Source: Hyphomicrobiales bacterium
GTDB taxonomy: Bacteria > Pseudomonadota > Alphaproteobacteria > Rhizobiales > Beijerinckiaceae
NCBI GenBank assembly: GCA_016716745.1
Contig: JADJVD010000005.1
Span: 407,153-471,152, forward strand
Direction: 5' to 3'
DNA length: 64,000 nucleotides
How positions within the stretch are numbered: the stretch's first letter is position 1; the number at the start of each line of letters is the position of its first letter. This document shows, one piece after another, positions 10,293-19,854 of this stretch. Made by a program: the position numbers and the translations under genes. The notes under the pieces are model-generated. The model had not been told where the DNA came from, searched no databases, and was given only the letters and a program-made list of their open reading frames with translations.

Positions 10293-12849
10293 ATGGCTGT
10301 CACCCCCACCTCCTGGCTCAACCGCACGCTGGTCAATCCCGACACCACCGGGTTTCAGGGCGAGCAGCAGGTCATCGGCCTGTCGAACGGCAACATCCTC
10401 GTTGTCTTCTCCGACGACAGCCCCACGGCGCCGTCACCCGGGCGCGACATCGTCGGCGTGATCTACGACGCGGAAGGCGCGATCGTGAAGGCGGCGTTTC
10501 AGGTCAACACCATTTTCACCGCCGACACGGAAAGCGCGCCCAGCATCGCCGCGACGAACGACGGCGGCTTCATCCTGGTCCACGAGGACACCAACGCCTC
10601 GGGCACCGGCATCCGGGCGGAGCGCTACGACGCTACGGGCGTGCGGATCGATTCGACGACGATCCTGTCCGATCCGGGCGCGCCCGTGCTCAACAATCCG
10701 AAGGTGGCGGTGAACCTCGCCGACAATTCCTTCTTCGTGACCTACGAATTCCACGACGGCGCCAACGACACCATTCGCGGCCGCAAGTTCGATGCGAACA
10801 TGAACCTCGTCGGCGTCGAGCAGACGCTGCGCTCGGACGAAGATCCCACCAACACGCAGGTCGACGGCGATCCGCGCCGTCAGGACACCGCAGTGCTGAC
10901 GGACGGGCGCTATGTGACGGTCTTCGACGAGGCCGACAACAGCGCCGGCCTCAACGACACAGGGATCGAAATCCGCATCTCGAATGCCGACGGCACGAAC
11001 GGCCTCAACGCCGCGGTGACGGTTCTCAACGGCGTGCAGGACACCAATGCGCGCGTCGCGGCGCTGTCGGACGGCGGCTTCGTCGTCGTGTGGGTGGAGT
11101 CCGAGGAAACGGCTGGCGTCTTCAACAACAACATCAAGGCGCAGCGGTATAACGCCGACGGCACCAAGCGCGGCGCCGCCATCACGGTCGCCGATTCGTC
11201 CAACAACCACAGCGGGCCCGACGTGATCGGCCTCGAGGACGGCACGTTCTTCGTCATCTGGGAGGACAACAGCTTCAACGAGCTGGAGGGCCAGCTCTTC
11301 AACGGGGCGACCGGCGCCCTGATCGGCAGCGAGATCAATGTCGACACGGCCAACACACCGGTCAATCCGGAACTCGGCACGACGACGGACGGGCGCATCC
11401 TCGTCACCTACCAGACCGTCTCCGGCGGCAACGACGTGCAGTTCGCGATCCTCGATCCGCGCGACGCCGTCATCACCGCCGACAACGGAGACGGCCAGGT
11501 CACCGGACGGCTCACGGCCTCGACCATCGTCGGGTCGAGCACGTCGGAATCGCTGCTCGGGCAGGGCGGCAACGACATCATCCAGTATGCGCAGAACATC
11601 ACCGGATCCAGCAATGTCGACACGATCGACGGTGGCGGCGGCGTCAACACTTTCGAGATCACCGTCTTGGCCGACGAGCGCATCGTCGATCTCGACGCCG
11701 GCCTCTTCGCCACCGGGGACATCACGACCATCGGGGCGACGCGCGGCACGCTCGCCAACATCCAGAACGTGATCGTCCGCGGCGCACAGGACGTGCGCGG
11801 CTCGAACGGCGCCAACACGCTGAGCGCGGTCGGCGTGTTCAGCAACGACTTTCAGGGCCTCGGCGGCGTCGACAACATCGACGCCGGCGACGGCGCCGAC
11901 ACCGTGGACGGCGGCGACGGCGACGACATTCTGAACGGCGGTCTGGGCGTCGACTTCGCCAGCTACGCGACCGCCAATGGCGGGGTGCAGGCGCGGCTCG
12001 ACATCGTCGGATCGCAGAACACGCTCAGCGCCGGCTTCGACACGCTGACCGGCTTCGAGGGCCTCATCGGCTCGGCCTTCAACGACACGCTGATCGGCAA
12101 TGTTAGCGCCAACACGCTGCGCGGCGGGGCGAGCGCCGACACGCTCGACGGGCTCGGCGGCGGCGACCAGCTGTTCGGCGAGGACGGCGACGACTCCTTC
12201 CGCGCCCGCGCCGGCGCCGATCTGTTCGACGGCGGCATCGGCATCGACGCGATCAACTATGCGACCGCCAGCAGCACCGTGATCTTCCTCGACGCCTCCG
12301 GGGTGAACGCGGCGGCGGCGGCCGGCGACTCCTATGTCAGCATCGAGAACATCGTCGGCTCGAACACCGGCACGGACATCGTGACCGGCGATGCGGCGAT
12401 CAATCGTCTTGTCGGCAATGGCGGCAACGACACGCTGAACGGCCGCAACGGCGACGACCAGCTGGAAGGCGGCGAGGGCAACGACCGCCTGATCGGCGGC
12501 CAGGGCGCCGACGTGCTGGTGAGCGGCAACGGGACCGACACCTACGTCTTCAACGAGACGCTGGCGCTGGGCGGGCTCGACCGCACGACGGACTTCACCC
12601 ACCTCGTCGACAAGATCGAGATCGACGCCTCGCAGTTCGGCGGCGGTCTGGTGGCGGGCGGCGCGGTGACGCTGATCTCCGGCTCCAGCCCGACGAGCGC
12701 CGGCTTCAACACCGGCGTCTTCCACTACGACACCGACGACGGCTTCCTCTACTTCGACGCCGACGGGCAGGGGGCGGGGGCGCGTCGCGTTCTTCCGCAT
12801 CCAGAACATTCCGACCCTCTCCTCCGCCGACTTCACCGTCGTCGCCTGA
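10293..12849 (+). CDS. RTX-type calcium-binding exported protein (frameshift near the 3' end)
   Basis: The N-terminal half (to about residue 400) consists of repeated beta blades with DGGFVVVWVES-like segments. The C-terminal third has three blocks of glycine-aspartate nonapeptides near residues 520, 605 and 705 (GDGADTVDGGDGDDILNGG, NGGNDTLNGRNGDDQLEGG), which bind calcium in RTX proteins. There is no N-terminal signal, as expected for type I secretion through a C-terminal signal. The natural end FFRIQNIPTLSSADFTVVA lies in a shifted frame and stops at 12849. One extra G in the runs at 12768-12782 explains the break and gives about 851 residues. No type I secretion genes lie nearby. The function (adhesin, enzyme or S-layer-like) is unknown. 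Confidence 0.8.
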
Positions 12850-12857
12850 ACGCGTTC

Positions 12858-12883
12858 GGCGCCCTCGCTCCGGCGAGGGCGCC
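12858..12883 (+). terminator. Strong hairpin after the RTX gene
   Basis: A perfect 11-pair GC stem with loop TCCG begins eight bases after the RTX stop at 12849; a short run of three Ts follows within five bases. This position also supports the corrected RTX stop. Confidence 0.7.
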
Positions 12884-12890
12884 GCGCTTT

Positions 12891-12920
12891 CGATCCTTGT
12901 CGATCCTTGTTGATCCTTGC
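12891..12920 (+). repeat. Three tandem copies of a 10-base unit
   Basis: CGATCCTTGT occurs twice in a row, followed by a third copy, TGATCCTTGC, with two changes. The array sits between the RTX terminator and the ABC-importer promoter region. It is too short to suggest an origin. Confidence 0.8.
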
Positions 12921-13106
12921 GCGCCCTGCGGCCTGCCGCAGCGGCGCGCCTTTCGTTTCGGCGTTCCGGCCAAGCGGGATCCGCCCGCGTTCCGGGTAAA
13001 TTTAAATCGATATAAAAATCCTCTTGGCAGGGGCTGGCGAGCGCCCTAGGGTTGCTGCCCAACTGCGCGGCAACGGCGCAGCCGATCGTTTGGGGAGGAT
13101 TCCGAC

Positions 13107-14492
13107 ATGACGTTTCGCATTGGCGGCGCGGCCGCCGGGGCGCTGGCCGCCGCTCTCATGTGGGCCGTTCCGGCCGCCGCGCAGGAAAAGCTCACCGTGT
13201 GGTGGGTGAAGGGCTTCTACAAGTCCGAGGACGACGCCCTGTTCGAGGCGATCCGCAAGTTCGAGGCCAAGTCCGGCGTCAAGATCGAGCTGTCGCAATA
13301 CGCCGTGCAGGACATGATCCCGAAGACGGTGGCGGCGCTCGATTCCGGCACGGTTCCGGATGTCGCCTACGCCGACCCGTACGACTTCCAGGTCACCGGC
13401 AAATGGGCCTTCGAGGGGCGTCTCGAGGACGTCTCCGACATCATGACGCCGATGAAGGACAAGTTCCTCAAGAACACGGTCGAGACGACCTATCTGTGGA
13501 ACGACAAGGCGAAGAAGCGCGCCTACTACGCCTTCCCGATCAAGCAGCAGACCATGCATATCCAGTACTGGAAGGACATGCTGGAGCAGGCCGGCTTCAA
13601 GGAAGCCGACATTCCGAAGGACTGGAAGGGCTACTGGTCGTTCTGGTGCGACAAGGTGCAGCCGGGCTATCGCAAGGCCTCGGGCTCGCGCGCCTTCGGC
13701 ATCGGCCAGCCGACGGGCGTCGACTCGACCGACAGCTTCTACTCGATGCTCACCTTCATCGACGCCTACGGCGTGAAGATGGTCGACGACGAGGGCAAGC
13801 TGCTGGTCGACGATCCGACGGTGAAGAAGGGCCTCATCGGCGCGATCGGCGATTACGCCGACATCTACACGCGCGGCTGCACGCCGCCCTCCTCGACGAG
13901 CTGGAAGGATCCGGACAACAACGTCGCCTTCCACAACAAGACGACGGTGCTGACGCACAACGCGACGATCTCGATCGCCGCCAAGTGGCTCGACGACGCC
14001 AACAACGCCTCGCTCTCGGCCGACGAGCGCGCCAAGGCGAAGAAGAACTACGACGAGCTGATCGCGACCGCCGGCTTCCCGAACCGTCCCGACGGTTCGC
14101 CGATGGCCTATCGCGCGGCGGTGAAGACGGGCGTGATCTTCGGCAACGCGCCGAACAAGGCGCGCGCCAAGGAGTTCGTCGCCTTCCTGATGCAGGACGA
14201 AAACCTGCAGCCCTATGTGGAGGGTTCGCTCGGCCGCTGGTTCCCGGTCACGAAGTCGGGCGCCGAAAGCGCCTTCTGGCAGGCCGATCCGCACCGCAAG
14301 GCGGTTTACAACCAGTTCAAGGCGGGCACGAGCACGTTCGAGATCACCAAGAACTGGAAGTTCACGGTGCTCAACAACGAGAACGCCTGGGCCAAGGCCG
14401 CCAACCGCATCATCAACGAGAAGGCGCCGGCGGACAAAGCGGTGGACGAGCTGATCGCGCGCATCAAGGAAGTCGCGAGCTCGATGAACTGA
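13107..14492 (+). CDS. ABC transporter sugar-type solute-binding protein
   Basis: A 461-residue periplasmic binding protein with a clear signal peptide (MTFRIGGAAAGALAAALMW, then PAAAQ, cleavage near residue 25). The mature part starts KLTVWWVKGFYKSEDDALFE and has GTVPDVAYADPYDFQ, like the MalE/UgpB group of family 1 binding proteins. It is followed by two permeases of the MalF/MalG type. The ribosome site GGGGAGGA precedes the ATG. The sugar cannot be predicted. A hairpin right after the gene may stabilise the 5' message so that binding protein exceeds permease. Confidence 0.9.
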   Translation: MTFRIGGAAAGALAAALMWAVPAAAQEKLTVWWVKGFYKSEDDALFEAIRKFEAKSGVKIELSQYAVQDMIPKTVAALDSGTVPDVAYADPYDFQVTGKWAFEGRLEDVSDIMTPMKDKFLKNTVETTYLWNDKAKKRAYYAFPIKQQTMHIQYWKDMLEQAGFKEADIPKDWKGYWSFWCDKVQPGYRKASGSRAFGIGQPTGVDSTDSFYSMLTFIDAYGVKMVDDEGKLLVDDPTVKKGLIGAIGDYADIYTRGCTPPSSTSWKDPDNNVAFHNKTTVLTHNATISIAAKWLDDANNASLSADERAKAKKNYDELIATAGFPNRPDGSPMAYRAAVKTGVIFGNAPNKARAKEFVAFLMQDENLQPYVEGSLGRWFPVTKSGAESAFWQADPHRKAVYNQFKAGTSTFEITKNWKFTVLNNENAWAKAANRIINEKAPADKAVDELIARIKEVASSMN

Positions 14493-14501
14493 CGCGAGGA
14501 G

Positions 14502-14528
14502 GGGCGGCGGACATTTCTTCCGCCGCCC
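14502..14528 (+). other. Intercistronic hairpin between binding protein and permease genes
   Basis: GGGCGGCGG pairs perfectly with CCGCCGCCC around a nine-base loop. It lies in the 58-base gap after the binding-protein gene. Such hairpins commonly protect the upstream message or cause partial termination, giving more binding protein than membrane subunits. No T run follows. Confidence 0.65.
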
Positions 14529-14550
14529 GCTGCCTTGGGAGGGGCGGGCG

Positions 14551-15420
14551 ATGAGTGCGGTCGCGGCGGCGCCGGCATACGGCGCAAGAGCGGGGAACGG
14601 CGGCTGGAGTTCGGCCCAGATCTGGGGCGCGCTCTTCGTCGCGCCCTATCTCGTCGTGTTCCTCGCCTTCGTCGTCTATCCCGTGCTCTACGCCTTCTGG
14701 CTGGCGCACGAGCCGCAGAGCTACAAGAAACTCCTCGACGATCCGATCTTCATCCGCTCCTACGTCAACACGTTGATCTTCATCGTGGTCGCGATCAATC
14801 TGAAGATGATCGTGGCGCTGCTGCTGTCGGGCTTCTTCACGATCCCGCGCTGGTGGATCAAGGCGCTGACGGTGCTGTTCATCCTGCCCTGGGCCGTGCC
14901 GTCGATCCCGACGATCCTGTCGGTGCGCTTCATGCTCAACCCCGAATGGGGCGTCATCAACCAGACGATCTTCAAGCTGACGGCGGAGGACGGGCCGAAC
15001 TGGCTGAACGATCCGCGCCTGGCGCTGTTCTTCTCGATGCTCGTGCATATCTGGAAGTCGTTGCCGTTCTGGACGCTGATCCTGCTGTCGGGCCGGCTCG
15101 CCATCTCGAAGGACATGTACGAGGCCGCCTCCGTCGACGGCGCCAACCGCTGGCAGCAGTTCCGCTTCGTCACCTGGCCGTCGATCGCGCAGCTTTATCT
15201 GACCTGCCTGCTGCTCTCGACGATCTGGACGCTCGGCGACTTCAACAGCGTCTATCTGCTCACCGGCGGCGGGCCGGCGGATCTGACGCATGTGCTGGCG
15301 ACGCTCGGCATCCGCTATCTGCGCCTCGCCGAAGTCGACATGTCGATGGCGACGATCGTTACGGCGTTGCCGCTGATCCTGCCGCTCGTCTACTTCATGA
15401 TGAAGAGGCTGTCGCGATGA
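14551..15420 (+). CDS. Sugar-type ABC transporter permease (MalF-like)
   Basis: A 289-residue inner-membrane permease with about six hydrophobic segments, starting FVAPYLVVFLAFVVYPVLYA. The cytoplasmic EAA loop, which docks on the ATPase, is visible as MYEAASVDGANRWQQFRFVT. The size and first hydrophobic segments fit the MalF/UgpA group without the long extra domain of E. coli MalF. Its ribosome site GGGAGGGG lies close upstream. The stop overlaps the next permease start by four bases, so the two subunits are probably made in equal amounts. Confidence 0.92.
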   Translation: MSAVAAAPAYGARAGNGGWSSAQIWGALFVAPYLVVFLAFVVYPVLYAFWLAHEPQSYKKLLDDPIFIRSYVNTLIFIVVAINLKMIVALLLSGFFTIPRWWIKALTVLFILPWAVPSIPTILSVRFMLNPEWGVINQTIFKLTAEDGPNWLNDPRLALFFSMLVHIWKSLPFWTLILLSGRLAISKDMYEAASVDGANRWQQFRFVTWPSIAQLYLTCLLLSTIWTLGDFNSVYLLTGGGPADLTHVLATLGIRYLRLAEVDMSMATIVTALPLILPLVYFMMKRLSR

Positions 15421-16274
15421 GCGCCGAGAGCGAAGACAAGGGCACGATCGCCGGCGACGCCAAGCTGCTGCTCATCGCGATTCCGGTCGTGATCTGGACG
15501 CTGCTGCCGATCTACAACATGTTCCTGTTCGCCCTGTCGGACAAGCAGTCCGTGTTCGCCGGTAATATCTGGCCGACAAGTCCGACGCTGCGCAATTTCG
15601 GCATCGTGCTGCGGGCGGACCATCATCACCTGGCGCATTTCTGGCAGCAGTTCGGCAACTCCGCGCTGGTGGCGGTCGCCACCGGCATGCTGACGCTGTT
15701 CGTCGCCACCTTCGCGGCCTTCGCGATCAGCCGCCTGCGCGTGCGCGGCGGGCGCACAGTGCTCAACATGGCGCTGTTCACCTATTTCATCCCCGCCGCG
15801 TTCCTCGCGGTGCCGATGTATCGCACCATGGGCCTTTACGGCCTGCTCGGCTCGAAATGGGCGCTCATCCTGGCGATGGTGGCCATCGCCTCGCCTTATG
15901 CGATCTGGGTGCTGAAGCAGGCTTCCGACAAGCTGCCGCTCGAGCTCGACGAGGCGGCGGTGGTGGACGGCGCCTCGCCGCTGCAACTCTTCCGGCTCGT
16001 CTATCTGCCGCTGATGGCGCCTTCGCTGGTCGCCGTCGGCATCTATGCGCTGCTGCTCGCCTGGAACGAGTATCTCTACGCCTTCCTGCTGCTCACCAAC
16101 GACACCTCGTTCACGCTGCCCGTGGCGCTCGGCAATTTTCTCGCGGCCGACGATTCGCCGTGGGAATTGCTGATGACGACGGGCCTCATCTACGCGTTGC
16201 CGCCGGCGGCGATCTATTACGCCTTCCGCAAATACATGGTGTCGGGGCTGACGGCCGGCGCGGTGAAGAGCTGA
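15417..16274 (+). CDS. Sugar-type ABC transporter permease (MalG-like)
   Basis: A 285-residue partner permease with about six membrane segments. The EAA loop reads LELDEAAVVDGASPLQLFRL, followed by VYLPLMAPSLVAVGIYALLL, typical of the MalG group. It would pair with the MalF-like subunit to form the channel. No ABC ATPase gene follows: the next gene is fdhD after about 190 bases. The importer must therefore use an ATPase encoded elsewhere, as MsiK/MalK-type shared ATPases do. Confidence 0.92.
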   Translation: MSAESEDKGTIAGDAKLLLIAIPVVIWTLLPIYNMFLFALSDKQSVFAGNIWPTSPTLRNFGIVLRADHHHLAHFWQQFGNSALVAVATGMLTLFVATFAAFAISRLRVRGGRTVLNMALFTYFIPAAFLAVPMYRTMGLYGLLGSKWALILAMVAIASPYAIWVLKQASDKLPLELDEAAVVDGASPLQLFRLVYLPLMAPSLVAVGIYALLLAWNEYLYAFLLLTNDTSFTLPVALGNFLAADDSPWELLMTTGLIYALPPAAIYYAFRKYMVSGLTAGAVKS

Positions 16275-16467
16275 GCTCCGCGCGCGGGCTGGATTCCCTT
16301 CCCCTCGCTTCGCTCGGCCGGGAATGACACGCGGGGCTTCGCTCGGCCAGCAATAGCAGGGCGATGTCATCCCCGGCGGCGGCGAAGCCGCCGGGAAGGG
16401 GATCCACCGAACCCGTCGCACGCAGATGCGCTTGCCATCGCGCGATGCGCGCGCCACATCTGGGCGC
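16275..16467. repeat. Intergenic region with REP-like palindromes
   Basis: The gap holds a nine-pair hairpin at 16372-16395 (CCCGGCGGC with GCCGCCGGG). It also holds two copies of a CTTCGCTCGGCC-like element near 16308 and 16338, and flanking TGGATTCCCTTCCCC and GGGGATCC-type sequences in opposite orientation. The pattern is like the short repeats scattered between genes in many Rhizobiales genomes. It may also end the ABC operon transcript. Confidence 0.5.
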
Positions 16468-17340
16468 ATGACTCAGGCGCCTCTCGTTCTTCCCGATCCC
16501 GCCGATCCGCGGCTGACGCGGCGCGTCGTCGGCGTCGACCAGACTGGCGCCAGGGTCGAGACCTCCGTCGTCGTCGAGCGGCCGTTGACGCTGTATCTCA
16601 ACGCCCGCGAGATCGTCACGATGATGACCATCGGCGATCATCCGGAGGAGCTGGCGCTCGGCTATCTGCTCAATCAGGCGATGCTGAAGCCGACCGACAT
16701 CGTCGACGCGGTGGACTATGACGACGATCTCGGCGTCGTCGTCGTGCGCACGCCGGCCGAGACGAATTTCGAGACAAAGCTGAAGAAGAAGACGCTCACC
16801 TCCGGCTGCGCGCAGGGCACGGCGTTCGGCGATCTGATGGAGGCGCTCGACGAGGTGAGGCTGCCGCGCGCGGAGCTGCGCACCTCGTGGCTCTATCGTC
16901 TCGCCCATGCGATCAACACGACGCCTTCGCTCTATCTGGAGGCGGGCGCCATCCACGGTTGCGTGCTGTGCCGGCGGGACCGGCCGCTCGTCTACATGGA
17001 GGATGTCGGCCGGCACAACGCGGTGGACAAGATCGCCGGCTGGATGTTCCGCAACGGCGAGAGCGGCGGCGACAAGATTTTCTACACGACCGGGCGGCTG
17101 ACATCCGAGATGGTGATCAAGACCGCGCGCATGGGCATTCCGATTCTCGTCTCCCGCTCGGGCTTCACCGCATGGGGAGTCGAGCTTGCCAACAAGCTCG
17201 GGCTGACGCTGATCGGCCGCGCCAAGGGCAAGCGTTTCGTCGCGCTCGCGGGGGCCGAGCGCATCGTGTTCGATCAGGACCTCGCCTATGTCGAGGAGGA
17301 ATCGGCGCGGCACCGGCGCAAGGGGGCAGGCGATGAGTGA
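16468..17340 (+). CDS. fdhD: FdhD, formate dehydrogenase accessory sulfurtransferase
   Basis: FdhD passes sulfur from the cysteine desulfurase IscS to the molybdenum cofactor of formate dehydrogenase. The 290-residue protein shows the CxxC pair C165/C168 (HGCVLCRRD), the motif EDVGRHNAVDKIAGWM and TTGRLTSEMVIKTA, all family hallmarks. The ATG at 16468 is preferred because homologues start close to the LTLYLNAREIVTMM region; an in-frame ATG at 16426 is possible. The stop overlaps mobA by eight bases. The next genes also make molybdenum cofactor. The formate dehydrogenase itself is not in the window. Confidence 0.95.
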   Translation: MTQAPLVLPDPADPRLTRRVVGVDQTGARVETSVVVERPLTLYLNAREIVTMMTIGDHPEELALGYLLNQAMLKPTDIVDAVDYDDDLGVVVVRTPAETNFETKLKKKTLTSGCAQGTAFGDLMEALDEVRLPRAELRTSWLYRLAHAINTTPSLYLEAGAIHGCVLCRRDRPLVYMEDVGRHNAVDKIAGWMFRNGESGGDKIFYTTGRLTSEMVIKTARMGIPILVSRSGFTAWGVELANKLGLTLIGRAKGKRFVALAGAERIVFDQDLAYVEEESARHRRKGAGDE

Positions 17341-17980
17341 GCGCGTTCTCGGCCTGCTGCTGGCGGGCGGACTGGCGCGGCGCATGGGCGGCGGCGACAA
17401 GCCGCTCGCCAGCGTCGGCGGCGTGGCGATCCTCGACCGCGTGATCGCGGCGCTGGCGCCGCAATGCGACGGCCTGATCCTCAACGCCAACGGCGATCCG
17501 GCGCGCTTCGCCACGCGGGGTCTGCCTGTCGTCGCCGACGACGTGCCGGGCTTCGCCGGGCCGCTCGCCGGCGTGCTGGCGGGGCTCGACTGGGCGGCGC
17601 GGGAGCGGCCGGACATCGCGACGCTCGTCAGCGTCGCGGCGGATTCGCCCTTCCTGCCGGGCGATCTGGTGGCGCGGCTGACGGCGGCGCGCGACGCGCA
17701 GGGCGCGCGGCTCGCGGTCGCCGCGTCAGGCGGTCACACGCATCCGGTGATCGGGCTTTGGCCGGTCGATCTGCGCGCCGATCTGCGTCGCGCGCTGGTG
17801 GACGAGGACATCCGCAAGATCGACCGCTTCACCGCGCGCTACGCCATCGCGACGGTGGAGTGGGCGACGGCGCCGGTCGACCCGTTCTTCAACGCCAACA
17901 CGCCGGACGAACTCGCGGAAGCCGAGCGGCTCGCCGGGGCCTTAGGCCGAACCCGACCGGCCGGTCACAGCAACGCCTGA
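17333..17980 (+). CDS. mobA: MobA, molybdenum cofactor guanylyltransferase
   Basis: MobA links GMP to molybdopterin to make the dinucleotide cofactor. The N-terminus has the nucleotide-binding signature LLLAGGLARRMGGGDK (residues 8-23), and a later DSPFLPGDLVARL fits the metal/GTP site region. The length of 215 residues is normal. The start overlaps fdhD, and ATG 17333 was chosen because it directly precedes the signature. It converges with moeA, the coding ends overlapping by 16 bases. Confidence 0.95.
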   Translation: MSERVLGLLLAGGLARRMGGGDKPLASVGGVAILDRVIAALAPQCDGLILNANGDPARFATRGLPVVADDVPGFAGPLAGVLAGLDWAARERPDIATLVSVAADSPFLPGDLVARLTAARDAQGARLAVAASGGHTHPVIGLWPVDLRADLRRALVDEDIRKIDRFTARYAIATVEWATAPVDPFFNANTPDELAEAERLAGALGRTRPAGHSNA

Positions 17981-19206
17981 TACGAGAGAAAGTCGACGGT
18001 TTCGCCCGGCGCGAGCCGCGTCATGTCTTCCGGCAGGACGACGAGCCCGTCCGTCTCGGTCAGCGAGGCGATGACGCCGGCGCCGTCGCGCTCGAACTTC
18101 CGGGCGACGCGGCCCTCGTCGACCGCGACGCGCACATATTCGCGTCGCCCCGCCTTCTTGGCGTAGGCGAAGCCGGCGGCGACGGACGTCGGCCGCGGGG
18201 CGCGCCAGGCCTCGCCGGCGAGGGCGGCGATCATCGGCCGCGCCAGCGCGAAGAAGGTGACGAACACCGCCGCCGGATTGCCGGGCAGGCCCATCAGCGG
18301 GGTTTCGCCGACGACGCCCATCGCCACGGGCCGGCCCGGTTTGATCGCGACGCGCCAGAAATCGAGCGCGCCTTCGGCCGAGAGCGCGGCGCGCACATGA
18401 TCCTCCTCGCCGGTCGAGACGCCGCCGGAGGTCAGCAGCAGATCGCAGGCTGAGGCCGCCTCGCGCAGGGCGGCGGCGATGCGGGCCGGATCGTCGGGCA
18501 GGCGCCCGAGGTCGACGGGCGCGGCGCCGGCGCGCGCGGCGAGCGCCAGCAAGGCGGGGCGGTTGGCGTCGTAGACCGCGCCGGGCCTCAGCGCCGCGCC
18601 GGCCTCGGTCACCTCGTCGCCGGTCGAGAACACGCCGACGCGCGGGCGGGCGGCGACCTCAAGCCGTGCGGTTCCGAGGGCTGCGGCGAGCGCGATGTCC
18701 TGCGGACGCAGGCGCCGGCCGGCGGGAAGGGCCAGCGCGCCCCTGGCGACATCCTCGCCGGCCGGGCGGCGGTTGGCCCCGCGCGCAAGGCCTGCGGGCA
18801 GGCGCACGCCGGCGCCCTCGGCCGTCACGTCCTCCTGCATGAACACGGTGTCGAAGCTGTCCGGCGTCGCCGCGCCGGTGAAGATGCGCAGCGCCGCGCC
18901 GGGCCGCGCCTCGCCCTCGATCGGCCGGCCGGCGGCGGCGCGGCCGCTGACGGGGAGCAAGGTTCCGCCTGCGGCGGCGAGATCCTCGAAGCGCACGGCA
19001 TAGCCGTCGACCGCCGAATTGGCGAAGGGCGGCAGATCGAGCGGGGCGATCAGCGGGGCGGCGAGAACGCGGCTGTCGGCCTCGCAGAGGCCGAGCGTCT
19101 CGACGCGCCCGAGCGGGCGGATGCGCGCGGCGATCGAGGCCTGCGCCTCGTCGACCCGCATCATGCGGTCGCCGAAGGCGTGGGCGTCGCTCGTCAACTG
19201 GGCCAT
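17965..19206 (-). CDS. moeA: MoeA, molybdopterin molybdenumtransferase
   Basis: MoeA inserts molybdate into adenylylated molybdopterin. The 413-residue protein carries PPFANSAVDGYAVR near the start, the central VFSTGDEVTE and TSGGVSTGEEDHV, and LMGLPGNPAAVFVTFFALAR, all typical. It is four bases downstream of mobB on the minus strand, so moeA and mobB form an operon facing fdhD-mobA. The tail-to-tail overlap with mobA may mutually limit expression. Confidence 0.95.
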   Translation of the reverse strand: MAQLTSDAHAFGDRMMRVDEAQASIAARIRPLGRVETLGLCEADSRVLAAPLIAPLDLPPFANSAVDGYAVRFEDLAAAGGTLLPVSGRAAAGRPIEGEARPGAALRIFTGAATPDSFDTVFMQEDVTAEGAGVRLPAGLARGANRRPAGEDVARGALALPAGRRLRPQDIALAAALGTARLEVAARPRVGVFSTGDEVTEAGAALRPGAVYDANRPALLALAARAGAAPVDLGRLPDDPARIAAALREAASACDLLLTSGGVSTGEEDHVRAALSAEGALDFWRVAIKPGRPVAMGVVGETPLMGLPGNPAAVFVTFFALARPMIAALAGEAWRAPRPTSVAAGFAYAKKAGRREYVRVAVDEGRVARKFERDGAGVIASLTETDGLVVLPEDMTRLAPGETVDFLSYQALL

Positions 19207-19209
19207 GCC

Positions 19210-19749
19210 TCAGACCTTCTCGCGCGTCGCATCGAGCCGCGCGCGGATTTCGGCGAGGGGCCGGGCGCGGCGCAGGGCGATGTCGGCGATCGCCTCGGCG
19301 TCCTCCAGAGCCGCCCGCTCCAGACCGGGGAAGGCCTCGCCCGAGTCGGTGGCGATGGCGACGATGTCGGCGTCCTGCGGATGCAGGAAGGGCTTGCCGT
19401 TGGCGAGCCTGTGCACCTCGATCTTCGGATGCGGATCGCCCTTGAAGCCCTCGATCACGACGAGATCGACAGGCGAGAGCTTGTCCAGCAGGAAGGCGAG
19501 CGAGGGCTCCGGCGCGCCGCGCAATTCGTGCATCAGCGCCCAGCGCTGGCCGGACGAGACCAGCACCTCGCGCGCCCCCGCGAGACGATGCTCGAAGGAG
19601 TCCTTGCCGGGATGATCGACGTCGAAACGGTGATGCGCGTGCTTGAGCGTCGAGACGCTGACGCCGCGGGCGACGAGCGCGGGCAGAAGGCGCTTGATCA
19701 GGGTGGTCTTTCCGGCGCCGCTCCAGCCCGCCAATCCGATGATGTTCAT
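19210..19749 (-). CDS. mobB: MobB, molybdopterin-guanine dinucleotide biosynthesis adaptor
   Basis: A 179-residue P-loop GTP-binding protein with Walker A GWSGAGKT at residues 8-15, followed by TLKHAHHRFDVDHPGKDS and LVVIEGFKGDPHPKIEVHR. These are standard MobB features. It is thought to bind GTP and aid MobA. The open frame extends 42 codons upstream, but ATG 19749 is chosen because the conserved MNIIGLAG start fits the family. It is the first gene of the mobB-moeA pair. Confidence 0.95.
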   Translation of the reverse strand: MNIIGLAGWSGAGKTTLIKRLLPALVARGVSVSTLKHAHHRFDVDHPGKDSFEHRLAGAREVLVSSGQRWALMHELRGAPEPSLAFLLDKLSPVDLVVIEGFKGDPHPKIEVHRLANGKPFLHPQDADIVAIATDSGEAFPGLERAALEDAEAIADIALRRARPLAEIRARLDATREKV

Positions 19750-19854
19750 GGCGCTCCGCGGCAGGCGCGTCCGCCCGCTCGTGTTAAGGTTCGTTTCCGA
19801 TGTTACCCCGCCTGACGCCGCGACGTCACGCGGCGAGCGAGGATATGGGCGGGG

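Noticed and set aside
12891..12920. Iterons of a replication origin
   Set aside because: Three 10-base copies without an AT-rich element or initiator gene are not enough.
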